From positions 1 to 44,825 of the forward strand of contig ML210375.1 of assembly GCA_004369085.1 (NCBI GenBank): a DNA stretch of 44,825 nt, written 5' to 3'. This document shows, in pieces, positions 11,501 through 22,929 of this stretch. The translations under genes and the position numbers were made by a program. Every line of letters begins with the position of its first letter. Within the stretch, counting starts at the first letter, position 1. The stretch comes from Coprinopsis marcescibilis (taxonomy: Eukaryota; Basidiomycota; Agaricomycetes; Agaricales; Psathyrellaceae). The notes below the pieces were generated by a model. That model saw only the letters and a program-made list of their open reading frames with translations, was not told the DNA's origin and made no database searches.

Positions 11501-14500
11501 TCCTAATTCGATGACGCAGAACAATGAGCGAGGTATTTTTAGCACTGCATATTCGGTGTTGGGCTTGGGGATCTTGAGTTCAAAGTCAGAACCCTGCTCT
11601 AAGTGATGTATGGCTCCAAGGCGGAGCTCGCATAAACAGTGCTCTTGTATTGGACTTACTACGTTTGGAAATTGACAGATTTCTTGTCTGTATGTCGGTT
11701 CTTATGCATCTCAAGTACGGAACACCCGAATCAGCCCATTGTACATTCGAAGTTCTGTCTAGCTACTCGGTGGGCTGTGTACGAGCGCAGAGGTTCATCC
11801 GGCTCTCCCGTGTCAAGAGATTGGAGCCCTAGAATTGACAGAGATTGAACTTCCGAGGAGTGTTGCAAGGTTCCATACCACGATGGAAGGTGAATCTATT
11901 TTTGGATAAGAGGCGTAACGAGCTGTGGGTGCGGTTGTGTATTTACCTATCAGTCCGGGATGAATCGAGCAAAATCGAGATGGGATCATGGGATTGATTG
12001 TTAATGCGTTACTTGTGTCCACAACGAGTCTACTCTTGGATGCCCGAGGTCGGTTTGAGGACTATTCTCGCACAATCTGACGTTTTGGAGCTTCAGGTTA
12101 AAAAAATGGCTACTTTGACATGGAAGAAATGGTGAGGGTTGAACAGGGAGTTGGTTCTCAATGGTTTGCATGCGTAATATCTGTCGGTGCGGTGGTAACC
12201 CGAGGATGATGGTGCACATATAAGCTCAGCAGGGGTATGTGGATGCTACACTGACGCCCTATAAGGTGGATCCTACTCGCATTTACCAGGAGAGGTATGA
12301 CGAAACCTGCGATCGAGTATTTATCATCGACTGGGCGACTGGTCCTAGCGTTAGTGTTTTGATGGGTATGGCGGCTCAACCATGTTGGTTTACTCGATCG
12401 ATGGTATCTATCACTACATGAGTACTACCTTCTGACTCGCCTTACCGTTCTATGGCCTTTTGAAAAGGTCGTTTCCATGGTCCGAGACCATACTAGTATC
12501 TGAAGGACACGCCAACCTCTTGGTTTACCGGCTCCATTTCTGTCGCCGAATATGGGCCTCTCAAGCCCTTTCCTGTTTATACTGACAGAAGATATATGAG
12601 GAAGGTTATATGACCCATGTATGTCTCTCCATTATGATCTATCCGTGACCAGCACTCATATTCCGATCTTGTCTCAGGCCATGCCATCATCGGGATCAAT
12701 CGCCAGTTACTCTAAAGAGGCGCCGGACACAAATCTCACGGGGTGCGCGAGCTATTGCTGTTTAACTCCGTGAACGTCTGAAACCTGAAAGTGGCTTGGC
12801 GAGAAGGTACATATGCGCGTGTCTACTGGTGTGTGAGAGCAAGGTCCCAGTTGCACGTATGTAGGATAGATAGACTCGTCGTTATCTACTTCTGGTCTTT
12901 CCCTGTACGTTTCAGATTATCCTTTACGCCTGCTTGCACGAGGATTACAGAGGGATAGACTGCCTTCGGAGAATTGGATGCAGAGAATCAAGGATGCATT
13001 CCCCGCGAACGCACGCCACAACATATGGACGCGACAATGTGTAGCCGGCAAAACGGGTGAAGTGACCGAGAAGTCTGCGAGCCCCGATTCTTGCCTCGAG
13101 GCTCGCAATGGTCTATTCGGATGCTTGGATATCTGGAAAGCATGACCCTTTTGAGAATTGGGGTGCGTGTTGCGTCTGGGCGTGCACGTTCCGGTTGCCC
13201 TTGGTGGCTCTGGAGGCCGGTGATTGTTTATACACGTGTGTATTTGAAGAGGGTGGTGTTGGCTGCGAAAGCTGTTTGCGGTTTCCCTCGTACTCCGTCT
13301 TTGGCGGCGATAGAGCCGCTTCCCCTTCGTACTTACCTGCTTCAGAGAGAGTATAGCGAAGTTTGGGATGGGGTGATTGAATCGGATGTCATTTTTCGCC
13401 TTTCTGTATCCTGGGTTCACGAAGGTGGCCATTATCGCAAGTATGACTGTGCGCCAACCTTTTTATTTCCCTACATGGTATCGCCACGCTGCGTTGATCG
13501 CGAGCATTTCTGATGTCCATGGAAATTCCGCGAGGCGTGCGAAGTCGTAGGCTATCGACACTTGATTTCGAACGGCCTTGAGTCAGACTACTGAGTAAGG
13601 ATGGCTTCATCCTTGGGAAGACATGGCCGCGGGTAAGATTGTACGTATGTAAAATGTTCGCATTTGGCAGCGCAGTGAGTCGATACCCTGAGCCCAGCGA
13701 AAACGTCTAGTCCCCAGCCCTGTCGGTCACCTTCGTACATCATTTAAAATAAATGAATATGAATCTGATTGACTGCGAATCGGATGGCTTGACCTCTTAG
13801 AGACTGCTGTATGGCGAAAGTGGACACCTGAGTTCATTAGATTACCGTAATCCTAAATGGGTGCTTTCACGGTGGTGGCTTTGGCGAAATGACCAGAGCG
13901 AATTCCAGACTTGGAATGGAAAATGAAATCCAGCTGATGGGTTCGCTGGGATTCTTGATGAGGGTTATGTAATCCGGCGAATTACCCTATGTGACGTCTT
14001 TGAGATCATGGGATGACTCGGATTCTGGGGGATTTTCACTCCTGGTCCGACCATGCCCAATGACGAGAATGATAGGACGAGGGTGAGTGCGAGGTCAACC
14101 CTCGGACCATACCCTTGAGAGAGACAGATTACTAGTATGCTGGGGAGTATATTTGGAAGTGTGTTTGTGAAGTGAATAATGTACGTGTAACGAGGATGGT
14201 TGAAAGCGCGATTCTATTCGACTGCTCCGGGGCTTCGCGAGTGCTAGACTGGAGGAAGCGCCCTAGAGAATCGTACGAGCGATGGGAATCGCGGCAATTT
14301 TGGGGCGGAGAAAGCTGACTCTGAATGAAAGACGAACCTTAATGGATGGACCCGAGCGGACGGCTCTACCCTTCCACTTCGGGAATGGCGGTACAGAGTC
14401 ATTTCGATCAGTCCATGGGCCACTGCCTACACGTGTATGTATTCTTGGAAGTTGAACTCGATCAGACATACAGACATAGCATTCGATTTGAGGGTAAGCA

Positions 14501-14890
14501 CAGGAGTATTGGATGTTGGTACGACGCAGCCCCGTAGCGACGAAATCTGGGCGATAAGAAGATGGTCCCTCGGTAACAATACAAGGTGTCGGTGGGGATT
14601 CCGGCGTGCAAAGACAATAAGCTCTGAGGAAGACATGATGTCTCCATTGCAGTGCCAAACAGATCGGCAGACCTATATCGGGAGGTGTCCGAATATGGAT
14701 CGGAATCCCAAGGAACCTTGGACCTTTAGGAAAGGGCATAGAACTCGTGTTCCTCGGCGGAACCTTTTCAGGACAGCCCAGATGGGACCAACCTATAAAG
14801 ATATCCGCCCGTATTGTTTTCGACTTTCGTGCCCCGTCTGTGCCAATTGTTCTCCACTGATCCCAGCGCGAAACAAAACGATTGTCAGTC
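8565..14890. other. Long ORF-poor sequence upstream of the HMG-box gene
   Basis: Over 6 kb without a supportable gene. Longer frames (for example 12917-13432 on minus, 13091-13513 on plus, and 14263-14940 on minus) overlap others and read as arbitrary, Arg/Pro/Ser-rich translations. No tRNA or rRNA recognised. It may be a very long upstream regulatory region of the transcription factor at 15010, a host for non-coding transcripts, or degenerate mobile DNA. Confidence 0.4.
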
Positions 14891-14893
14891 CCA

Positions 14894-15005
14894 GGAGTCA
14901 CCTCTCTATTCTTTCCCCTCTTTCTTGCCTCTCTACCCACACGACTTCTGTCTCATTATCCCCTCCCTCATTGTTCCCCCGTCGTTCCCTCATTGTCTAA
15001 CGAAA
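14894..15005 (+). promoter_or_regulatory. Pyrimidine-rich tract before the HMG-box gene start
   Basis: A run of CT-rich sequence (CCTCTCTATTCTTTCC and similar) directly precedes ATG 15010. CT-rich core promoters and 5' leaders are common in highly expressed or developmental fungal genes. No TATA box seen at a fitting distance. Confidence 0.45.
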
Positions 15006-15009
15006 TATC

Positions 15010-16743
15010 ATGCCTGCTCTCAGAACTCGCGATACCCAACCCCGTTGTAAGTTCAATATCCCATCACAAATAGTTGCCACCTCACAGTCGTACCAGCACT
15101 AGAAGTGACCACGGACGCACCTGCACCTCCAACATTTGCTATCGTTTCACCAACGCCCCGCTCCTTCACCTTTCCTATCTCCCACAACCTCTCCTCGCAC
15201 AGTCCTTACTCTTCGCCCTCATCTTCACCATTTGAGCCCGATCGCGAGCCACTGCCCGAGTTTCCCGCCTTCGCCTCGAACCAGTTCGTCTCTGGCCCAG
15301 TCTCAATACCTACACCTCCGCCTATCCCCCAGCTGCCCTACATCCGAGCCGCCACTCCGGAATCGCAGCGCTCATCATCACCTACTCCATCATACAAGCG
15401 TCGAAAATCGTCATGCAGCAGCGATACCTCGGAACGCAGACCGAAGAAGGGCGACGAGGATTATATCAAACGCCCTGAAAACGCCTTCATCCTCTTCAGA
15501 CGGAAATGCTGCGAAGATCGTCAGCAGGCTCAGGAGGAGGCTTCCCAACTTGCAGATGGCCCTCTAAAGAAGCAGAGGCAAGCCGATCTCTCCAAGACGA
15601 TAAGTCAGCAGTGGAAGGGTCTGGGAGCGGAAGAGAGGCAGTATTGGGAGACGTTGGCCAAAGAGAAGAAGAAGGAGCACGAGCAGATGTACCCCAACTA
15701 CGTCTATCGTCCGCAGAGGCAGAAGGATAAGGATGGCAGGTCGAAGAACAAGAAGTCGCCGCTGTCCGGAAAACGACGGGATGACTCTGTAGATGGTGAG
15801 CGCAGTGTTTCGTTCGTGGTTCCCGCCCCGCGCCACTTGGGACGCTCCGCATCCGCCCCCACGCCACCGCCCTACCTCAACATCTTCGTCCCGGAGGTTC
15901 TCCATTTGACTCCTTCAGCACCAACGTCGCCGTCATTGTCCCTCGTCCCCTTTATCACTCGCCATTCGTCGAGCTCAATCGATACGTCGAACAACTTCGA
16001 CTTTGTCTCGAAGCATGCATATGTTTCGCCTCCGTCTGCCTCAGAAGCCGCTCAGGCAAGTTTACCCTCATTTCTCGTGTTATCCAAACTAACTTGTTCG
16101 CGTATAGCACGCTTCCGACTTTATGCAGCACATGTTCACCGTCCCGTCACAAATGTCACGAAAGCCTGCTGGTCCCTCGCCATTGCAACAACTCATCATG
16201 CAGCAGAACGCGCTTGCTCAACAAATGCAAGCGCCCAACCACGGGATGTCCGAGTCAAACTCCGCTCCTATTCCGCCCAATCTCGACATGGTATCACCCG
16301 CATCTTCGATCAGCTCTGGCTCTTCCGGTCCTTCATCGCCAACGACAGGTGGCCCCTTCACTCCCTCGATCGGCCCTCTCGACCCCAGCGCATTCCTCGC
16401 CATGTCCTCCCACGATTTCTCATTCGGCTGTCCATCACAGGCCGAACTCGATCTCCAAGCAGAGATGCAGATGCAGAACGACTTTAGCCAGTTCACCTGG
16501 GATTGGCCTGCTGGTGCTCCCCCGGTTCTCGACAACAACTGGGACATCAACTCGATCCCCACCGCTCTTCTTGGCGACCCCGCGATGCTCTTCGCAGGCC
16601 ACCCGAACCCCAAGGACATGTGTGGCACCGGCATCGAGTTTGGACAGGACTTTGCGCAGGCGTTGGAGGGTGGCTACAACGATTCGGCCATGCTGGGATA
16701 CGACGACTTGATGTCGGGAAACGCGTTTGCCGCTGCGGCCTAG
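15010..16743 (+). CDS. HMG-box transcription factor (MATA_HMG-like)
   Basis: Three exons, 15010-15046, 15088-16055 and 16108-16743, giving 546 residues with consistent phases. The 37-nt first exon encodes MPALRTRDTQPR. One HMG box lies at about residues 137-215: YIKRPENAFILFRRK, an insert of about 20 residues, then SKTISQQWKGLGAEERQYWETLAKEKK. A basic tail follows the box and the rest is Ser/Pro- and Gln/Met-rich, as expected of a transcriptional regulator. Role inferred from the family: sequence-specific DNA binding in the nucleus, in fungi often in mating or fruiting development. Intron 2 uses a GC-AG pair (AG|GCAAGT...TATAG); the nearby GTTTAC donor would break the frame. Intron 1 is only 41 nt. 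The coding sequence was not started at GTG 15105 because the upstream ATG exon splices in phase. The gene follows a 10-kb gene-poor stretch. Confidence 0.85.
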
Positions 16744-18930
16744 AGTAACAACGATGCTGTGCGTCTATCCTCTGGAACAGTTTCACCATCCCTCGCTCTT
16801 CGACTCGCGCTCTCGATATCGCATTCCCCCACGCTTTCTCTGTTGCATCATCATACATTACGACCACTGGACAATCAATCAATCACCTCTCGGGACAACG
16901 AACGACGAAGGACAATGACTCGGATATGGTTAGTTATAAAGTTGTATTATTCACCCCGCTTCTCTCTTCTTTTTGTTTATTATTCTTTATCTTTCATTCC
17001 ATTCACCGGGCACCAGGATCACCAAGAAAGAGGATCTGGATCGCATTCACACCCCGGTTGTTGTACTTTGTACCGACCAAACCTTTCAGCCCACCGTTCT
17101 CCCCCACGCATTTCTTGCTTATACCTTGCTTTCTCTCGGGCTTGTAATCATAGTGTTTTACCCCAACCTTTTTACGAATCTTTAGTTTTTATCTCGGATG
17201 CACGTCTTCGAGCCGTCGTACTGGATACCTTCGAGGACACCCTTGCCACCTTCAACAAACCACAGTCATCCCCTCGCTCCACAGCCAACCCTTCACCCTT
17301 CTCTCGTCTCGACGACGCTCTTGATTGTTATTCGATCTTTTATACCCCTTTTCTCTATGTTACGCAGCGACACGATGATTATTGCCCACATTACGACCAC
17401 ACGCTCATTACTTTGTTACGAACATTAGCATACACAACCCACCACCGCTCTGTAAGATACCCATATCATTTCTTATCTTCATTGCTTTGATCGCTCGACA
17501 TACCAGCGAACCCACCTAACGTGCGAAGCATTCGTCTACTCAGGATGAGGAAAGGAAAGCGCTCTTTGGCAAGTATTATTCATCAGGACCCCGTTTGCTT
17601 ACGAACGGGGTACAAAGTACGCAAGAGGGCAAGCTAGAAAGCTAGAAAGAAGACATCGCTCCACTCATTCGACAGCGCACAAACCCGAAAGGCAACTTTT
17701 TTCTGACATTTCATTTGCGCCGTGTGTATGTAGTACGATTAGGAATCAATCGTGTGTGCTACGCCAGCCCAGCCCTGTGCCCTATGAGATAATCCCTCTG
17801 AGCTCGGTCATCAGCTGAAAAACCAGCGAAAGCGAAAAGACAATAAGAAAGATGAATGAATTGCCCCGGCCAAGCGGAAAAAGGAACCGTGCACCATATT
17901 TGGACTGTCGAAGTCGGATTGGAAAACCTGTCGACGCGAGTGCCACCCACCCGGGAACAGTGCGGCCTGCCAATGAGCTTTGGGGTTCCGGAGCGGGATG
18001 GGTAGCCTTATCCCGCCGCCTCCTGCAAAGTATCGTCGTGTCCATTGACCAGTGGGTAAGAGTGGGATATTCAGTTGAGTGGATGTGGAAGATGAGAGCG
18101 CCGGTGGGGGATAGGGGATGGGAGGTGAGAGCGTTAAGCGCAGTGATGGCAGGCGGATACGGCAGGGTTCCTCCGATGCGGCATGGCTGAGAGAATTTCG
18201 CTCAAAAAAGTTGAATCCTGTATGTCGCGTGATACTTGCTGTCGGGTTCGCCTTCCGTTTCGAGCGAGCTCAGACAACATGAGGCAACTGTCGTTCGTTT
18301 CGTTCGTTCTGGAAGTTGTGGGACTCGTCGCTTCGAAACCATGGCCATGCAACGAAGATCCAAATCCGTTCTGGTACTTGCCCAGCGTGGCGCAAGTATA
18401 GTTTAATGACGTTCAGGCTGGGTCGGGAACTGGGGGGAACCATGATTGTGAACGGCAGGGTCCGCGGAGAACGGAGTTTGGGGTTACGCCGGTTTTGCGC
18501 TTGAGGACGGTTGGCATCAAGCATGATGAAGGGGAACATGGTGGCGCAGAGGGGCTTGCCCATGTATAGTAGTTCAGGGCTGGGAGGGGATGTGGCGGGA
18601 TAAGATCATGTGTTCATACAGTCCCATAATTGGGTGCAAGGATTCCAACGCCGGACGGCGGAGCGAGTGATAATATAGCTGAGTACGGGTCCAATGAGAC
18701 GTCGTCTGTGGTAACCTGGGGGTTTTTCGTCGGCTGGTGAACTTGCGAGGCTTGCAGAGGTCGTAAAAAAGAAGCCGTCCATCATAAATCCTGTAACGTC
18801 GCAGATGAATTGAGCGAGACGGAATTGCGTTAGTTAGTTGGTGCTCGTGTCAAGACAGCTAAGCCTGTCACACAATGTGGATTTCCCCGGTCCGACTTCT
18901 GTGAGGACGCCGCCAGTGAAGTGACAACAC
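16744..18930. other. 3' UTR of the HMG-box gene and intergenic sequence
   Basis: 16744-17500 is CT-rich and translates into Ser/Pro/His-rich strings, typical of an untranslated region. 17500-18930 shows no convincing gene on either strand. A duplicated short string (GCTAGAAAGCTAGAAAG near 17632) is the only local repeat noticed. Confidence 0.45.
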
Positions 18931-18949
18931 GTGTATTATTTCCCCCAAA

Positions 18950-19560
18950 GTCGTGCGAGAAGAGGTCGAAAATCCGAATAATGAGAAGAATAATCAAACC
19001 TTGGAGTCGAATTGGGATGGGGATCCCCAGAAATCCTCAGAGAATGACCAAATGAGAACTGTGTCGCTGATGTTAGATTCCTGGGTACCAAGTGGGTGAA
19101 TCCAGGATACTCACATTTTATTAAAACGCTAGTGAACACGACGAGATTCCAGAAGCGAGTAATCGAGGAAAGGTTGAGCAAATGGAGAGAACGCACCTTA
19201 TCGGACTCTGTACCATGTTCCATCAATGGTAAAATCGGCGGTAGGGGAGACTTATGCAATGGGTAGGAACGAGGAGGATAACATGGCCGGCAGGTAGATG
19301 AGGGGGGAAAACGAAAACGCCTTTGGACCCTCTGTCTTATAAGGATCCTCCCGCAAGGACAACACGCCGTTGCAAGGTGTTTGCCCCTACCCGGCATCTG
19401 TTGGGTGAGAATCGAGGAGAACCAGAGTTGACTCTGCCTCGTTGCAGGTAGTTCCGAAGATAACTCGACCACGATGCTGAGGTTGACAGTTTAAGGATAC
19501 GGTTGTGGACATGAAATTTGCCGGATACTCACGAGAAGGTTGGCGAATGAAACATGAGGC
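18950..19560 (-). CDS. Fragments of an unresolved spliced gene, unknown product
   Basis: Reading the minus strand, an exon-like stretch with ATG 19553 (MFHSPTF) meets a GTGAGT donor near 19532. After a CTCAG acceptor near 19475 it continues VVELSSELPATRQ and SILTQQMPG to a GTAGGG donor near 19390. After TATAAG near 19337 comes FVFPPHLPAGHVILLVP. Near the far end a GTGAGT donor (about 19115) and a CACAG acceptor (about 19060) lead into WSFSEDFWGSPSQFDSK before another GT. These pieces look protein-coding and have good splice borders, but I could not join the middle part (about 19255-19190) in one frame, and the start and stop are not fixed. No family recognised. It may be a damaged gene. Confidence 0.35.
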
Positions 19561-19599
19561 AGGGCTGAGGCTGTATTTGAAGTGATGTTAGCGTCCACG

Positions 19600-20253
19600 A
19601 CGTAAAGAAAAGCGCGTCCTTTGTATTCAGACTCGATAACGTTTAAAGCTTTCGAATAATAGGGCTGGATGATTCATTGTTTTCACAAATATAACGCGCG
19701 GGCGCGACAAGTACGCTCCTGGACGCAATGCACGGTGCCCAATGTGACCAAGAGGCCCAGTCGCGTCGATACGCGTCGCTACGATGAAAACGTGTTACCA
19801 GCCAACTTATATGCATGCTAAAGCCTTTCTCGTACCTCATTTTGTGTCTTCAGGGTAGCAGATAGACTGGCCTACCTTTGCTTTGGGACGATATTAACCT
19901 CCTGCAAAGCTGAAACCCCAATCGGGAGACACTCCTTTCCACTAGTGAAATGCGCTCTAATCCAGCCAATAAGCAGGTACTGGTTCACAAGGTTGGCCCC
20001 AAAGTCGTATAATAGAAAGAACTTGGTATTTTGGTGTTGGATGGTAAAGATAGTCGGCCCAGTGGAGGACGATATGGAACGTGGCAAAGCAAGAGAGAGC
20101 CACCAAGAGCCCTTGATTTCCAAGGATTACAAATCCGGCTTCGGCGAGTTGGGTTCCCGGTGCCGGCAGCCAATGACGTCCCTCCTCGGCAGGATGACCA
20201 GCATAAACACCAAACAAAACCGCACGGTGCCATCGCCTTGAGTTGCACATTTT
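19600..20253. other. Intergenic region upstream of the SDR gene
   Basis: No gene supported. Overlapping short frames on both strands between 19945 and 20250 look like chance. It probably holds the promoter of the plus-strand gene starting at 20254. Confidence 0.4.
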
Positions 20254-21352
20254 ATGACTGTCTTCACTCCCCGTGTTCTCGCTGCTGCCCTCACTTTACC
20301 TCCCACTGCATACGTTGGTTACCGATATCTCAACCGAAACATGCCTAGCCTGAAAGAAATTCGAATCGCCAACGCGGAAGCGGCGAAGAAAATCAAGGGT
20401 TCTCCTCCCGTGGCCGTGTTCGTAGGTGGTACGTCCGGTATCGGGCAGGGGATGGCTGAAGCATTTGGGAGATGGACAAACGGAGAGGCGCATATCGTTA
20501 TTGTAGGACGGAATCAACAGGCTGCAGATTCGATCCTCGCTCAGCTCCCTCGGCCGTCGTCCTCGTCGTCTCCGACAACATGGACGCACGAATTCGTCCA
20601 GTGCGACGCGACACTCATGAAGAACGTTCACAAGGCCTCTAAGGAGATTCTCCAGCGCCACCCTAAAATCAACTTCCTCGTCATGAGCCCCGGTGTACTC
20701 GCAACAGACGGACGTAATGAGACCGAGGAGGGAATCGACAAGAAATTGGCGGTCCACTATTATGCTAGGTGGAAGTTCATCGACGAACTTTTGCCCGCCT
20801 TGCGCAAGGCGAAGGAGGCGGGAGAGGACTCGAAGGTTATATCTGTCCTGGCGGCTGGAAAGGGTGGAGAAGTCAACCTCGACGATCTCGGTCTTGTGAA
20901 GACATTCTCCCTCACCAATGCTGCGCTGCAAGCACCCACGTACAACGATCTCATGATGGAGGTGAGTAGTAGCACGTTGCTGAGCAATTATTACGCTGTT
21001 TATCGACCGAACTGACACGATTTTGTAGGAATATTCGAAGCGAAATCCTGGGACCACATTTATCCACAGTTACCCTGGCGGTGTGAAGACTGGCCTGACC
21101 TCCAAATCCACGTCCACCCTCATCCGAGTCGCCGGATCAGTCATGAACACCGTCCTTTCGCCATTACTGACCTCCCAGGACGACTGCGCCGAGTATATGT
21201 GGAGTGGAGTTTTCAACAGCGATGGCGATGGTGCGTTCAGAATTGGTTCAAAGGGCGAAGATTTGAAGAAGACGCGATACTTTGGCAACGACGAGCAAAG
21301 GCAAAAGCTTTGGGAACACACGGTGAAAACGACTGCCACCCCTTCGTCGTAG
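20254..21352 (+). CDS. Short-chain dehydrogenase/reductase-like protein
   Basis: Two exons, 20254-20961 and 21029-21352, separated by a 67-nt GTGAGT...TGTAG intron; 343 residues. A Rossmann nucleotide-binding motif VGGTSGIGQG lies at about residues 57-66, followed by a second strand ending IVIVGRN. Later conserved segments are NFLVMSPGV, a region with KVISVLAAGKGG, and SYPGGVKT near the C-terminal third. Role inferred: NAD(P)-dependent oxidoreductase of unknown substrate. At the usual catalytic YxxxK position the sequence reads YNDLM, so the lysine is missing and activity may be unusual. The first 30 residues form a hydrophobic leader before a second Met at residue 30 (codon at 20341). That later start gives a typical soluble SDR, while the first adds a possible membrane or organelle signal. 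Confidence 0.87.
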
Positions 21353-21589
21353 TTTACCTGTCCCCTTGATCACTGGACAATGTAATTTTCTATCACCTTT
21401 ATTAATCTGGAGAGAAATCAAGATTCTGATTCGATGGTGTGTCTTATGACGCGGAATGGAAACTAGGAACTTATACCCTGATCAATTTTGATAATACAGA
21501 GCGAAAAGTTGAAACTATTTGTAGTCCAAAGCGGACAAAAGAACATCCTTAATTCTCACTGCTGAAGAGAAATTCAAGCAGGGATTACC
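21353..21589. other. Convergent intergenic gap between the SDR and WSC genes
   Basis: AT-richer stretch holding the 3' ends of two converging genes. An AATAATTT-like string near 21380-21405 may serve 3' end formation. Nothing else seen. Confidence 0.4.
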
Positions 21590-22839
21590 TCAAGCATACG
21601 GAGCAAGCTGGATGTAAACGTCCTGGCAATCGTCGATATCGTAATGAGCGTGGTTCGCCACGGGAGAGTAGACAATGTCAAGTCTCCCACTAGCAGTGGT
21701 ATTCGGGCAGAGACCCCACAGGTTCGTGTTCCCATTGACGGAGAGTAGGGGCTTTCCGATGAAAGGCCCGTCTGGAGAGATTGGATTGGGCTTGGTAGCC
21801 AGATATTAATAATGTCTGTCGGGTACACGAGGTTCGTTTATGACTTACCTTGGCGCAGTACCCAGTATGAGATGGGTAGTCCTGAGGCCATCTGAAGATG
21901 AATGCTTGAGAGCTTCCGACAACGGGGGCGATTGGTCTGTTGTTATAGTTCGTCAATGCATTGTTGACCAATCCAAAGTTGTAGTAATCGGTGTAGACGC
22001 ATCCAGGAGGGCACGTCTGATGGGATAACGTTAGTGTCTGCCTGTCTGGACTCTGAAGAACACTTTAGAGGAACTTGGAAGTGTTTGCACGCACAGATAT
22101 TATTGTGTAGTAAATGGGATCCGTGAAGGGGTTGGTGGGGATAGAGAAGAGCTGTGTGACGGGCCCACTACCGGTCTTGGGAATAGCCTCGAGAATGTTG
22201 TTGCCGAAGGAGAAGCTGTCGCGCCAGGTGATGCATGTGCTTGTGCTGGGTGGAGTTGCCGCAGAGTTCTGATACAGCACCAGTCGGTTTCCCGCGCCGC
22301 AGTACTCGCTGCTATCGCCTGGGCAGATGGTGTTGCACTCGCTGTTGGGTCTCAGCGCACCATATGGCTTGTAGTTGTCGCACCCTGCCCAAGACGATGC
22401 ACGGGGTTAGCATTATGGGCACTGACATCAGTGTGGGTGGGAGTCGATACGCACAACATTCAGTCCCGTACTCGAGTCCTGCGAGACCGTATCCGTTGGA
22501 ACTGCATATGTCGGTGCAGCGTTGGGCACTGTTTCCGGCTGGGACATCGAAGCGGAATGTCAGAACTCGGGGACCAAAGTCTCTGTTGACGGGCGTTAAG
22601 CAACGAACGCTGTGGATAAGTGGGGATAGGATTACTGATAGCAGCCCTTAAATTGCCATGTACCGACAGTTGGTTTGATTGAGGGAGACTGGCGGACCTC
22701 CAATGACGCGGGGACTGAAGCCACGGGGTACATCGTATGGCCAATGTCAGTTGACGATCGCTTTAGATGAGCAATAGACACTAACAGGTACGAGAAAGAC
22801 TGAAAGGGTAGCAAAGAGCCCGAGGAAGGTAGAGAACAT
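21590..22839 (-). CDS. Secreted WSC-domain protein
   Basis: Six exons: 22839-22782, 22714-22636, 22582-22455, 22384-22095, 22016-21849, 21790-21590; 307 residues, phases consistent. It starts with a signal peptide (MFSTFLGLFATLSVFLVP). A WSC domain follows at about residues 35-125: TWQFKGCYQDF, a Cys-rich middle with AGLEYGTECWC, and the EYCGAGNRLVLYQ end. WSC is a putative carbohydrate-binding module. The remaining ~180 residues (with FGNNILEAIPKTG, QAFIFRWPQDYP and NLWGLCPNT) match the uncharacterised tail common in such agaric proteins. Likely secreted or wall-associated. The first intron is the weakest: only a GTGTCT donor (22781) keeps the frame, although a better GTTAGT lies 4 nt upstream. 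The last intron uses an AAG acceptor, which restores CAKPNPISPDG. Confidence 0.85.
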
Positions 22840-22921
22840 GACGACTGGCTCAGACTTGTGAAAGGTTTCTGTGTTGGATAGGTGATATGAATACCTACAA
22901 AGAACTTAATAGATGACCATG

Positions 22922-22929
22922 CTTTTATA
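22922..22929 (-). promoter_or_regulatory. TATA box of the WSC-domain gene
   Basis: TATAAAAG on the minus strand lies 83 nt upstream of the start codon at 22839, a fitting distance for a fungal TATA element plus a short leader. Confidence 0.55.

Noticed and set aside
12917..13513. Open frames of 171 (minus) and 140 (plus) residues over the same bases
   Set aside because: Mutually overlapping, low-complexity translations with no motif or supporting splice sites.
14263..14940. 225-residue open frame on the minus strand
   Set aside because: Covers the leader side of the HMG-box gene, is Arg/Pro-rich and without domains, and overlaps a 187-residue frame on the other strand; most likely chance.
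15105..16487. Single-exon reading of the HMG-box gene from GTG 15105 through 16487
   Set aside because: It starts at GTG and reads through the GC-AG intron into a wrong frame; the spliced model restores a Gln/Met-rich tail and a proper ATG.
16759..17490. 243-residue plus frame just after the HMG-box gene
   Set aside because: Lies in a CT-rich 3' UTR; the Ser/His/Tyr-rich translation follows from base composition.
22610..22635. A 26-nt intron in the WSC gene
   Set aside because: Too short for spliceosomal removal and gives a poor WSC start; a 53-nt intron (22583-22635) with a TTAAC branch gives GCYQDFGPR, which fits the family.
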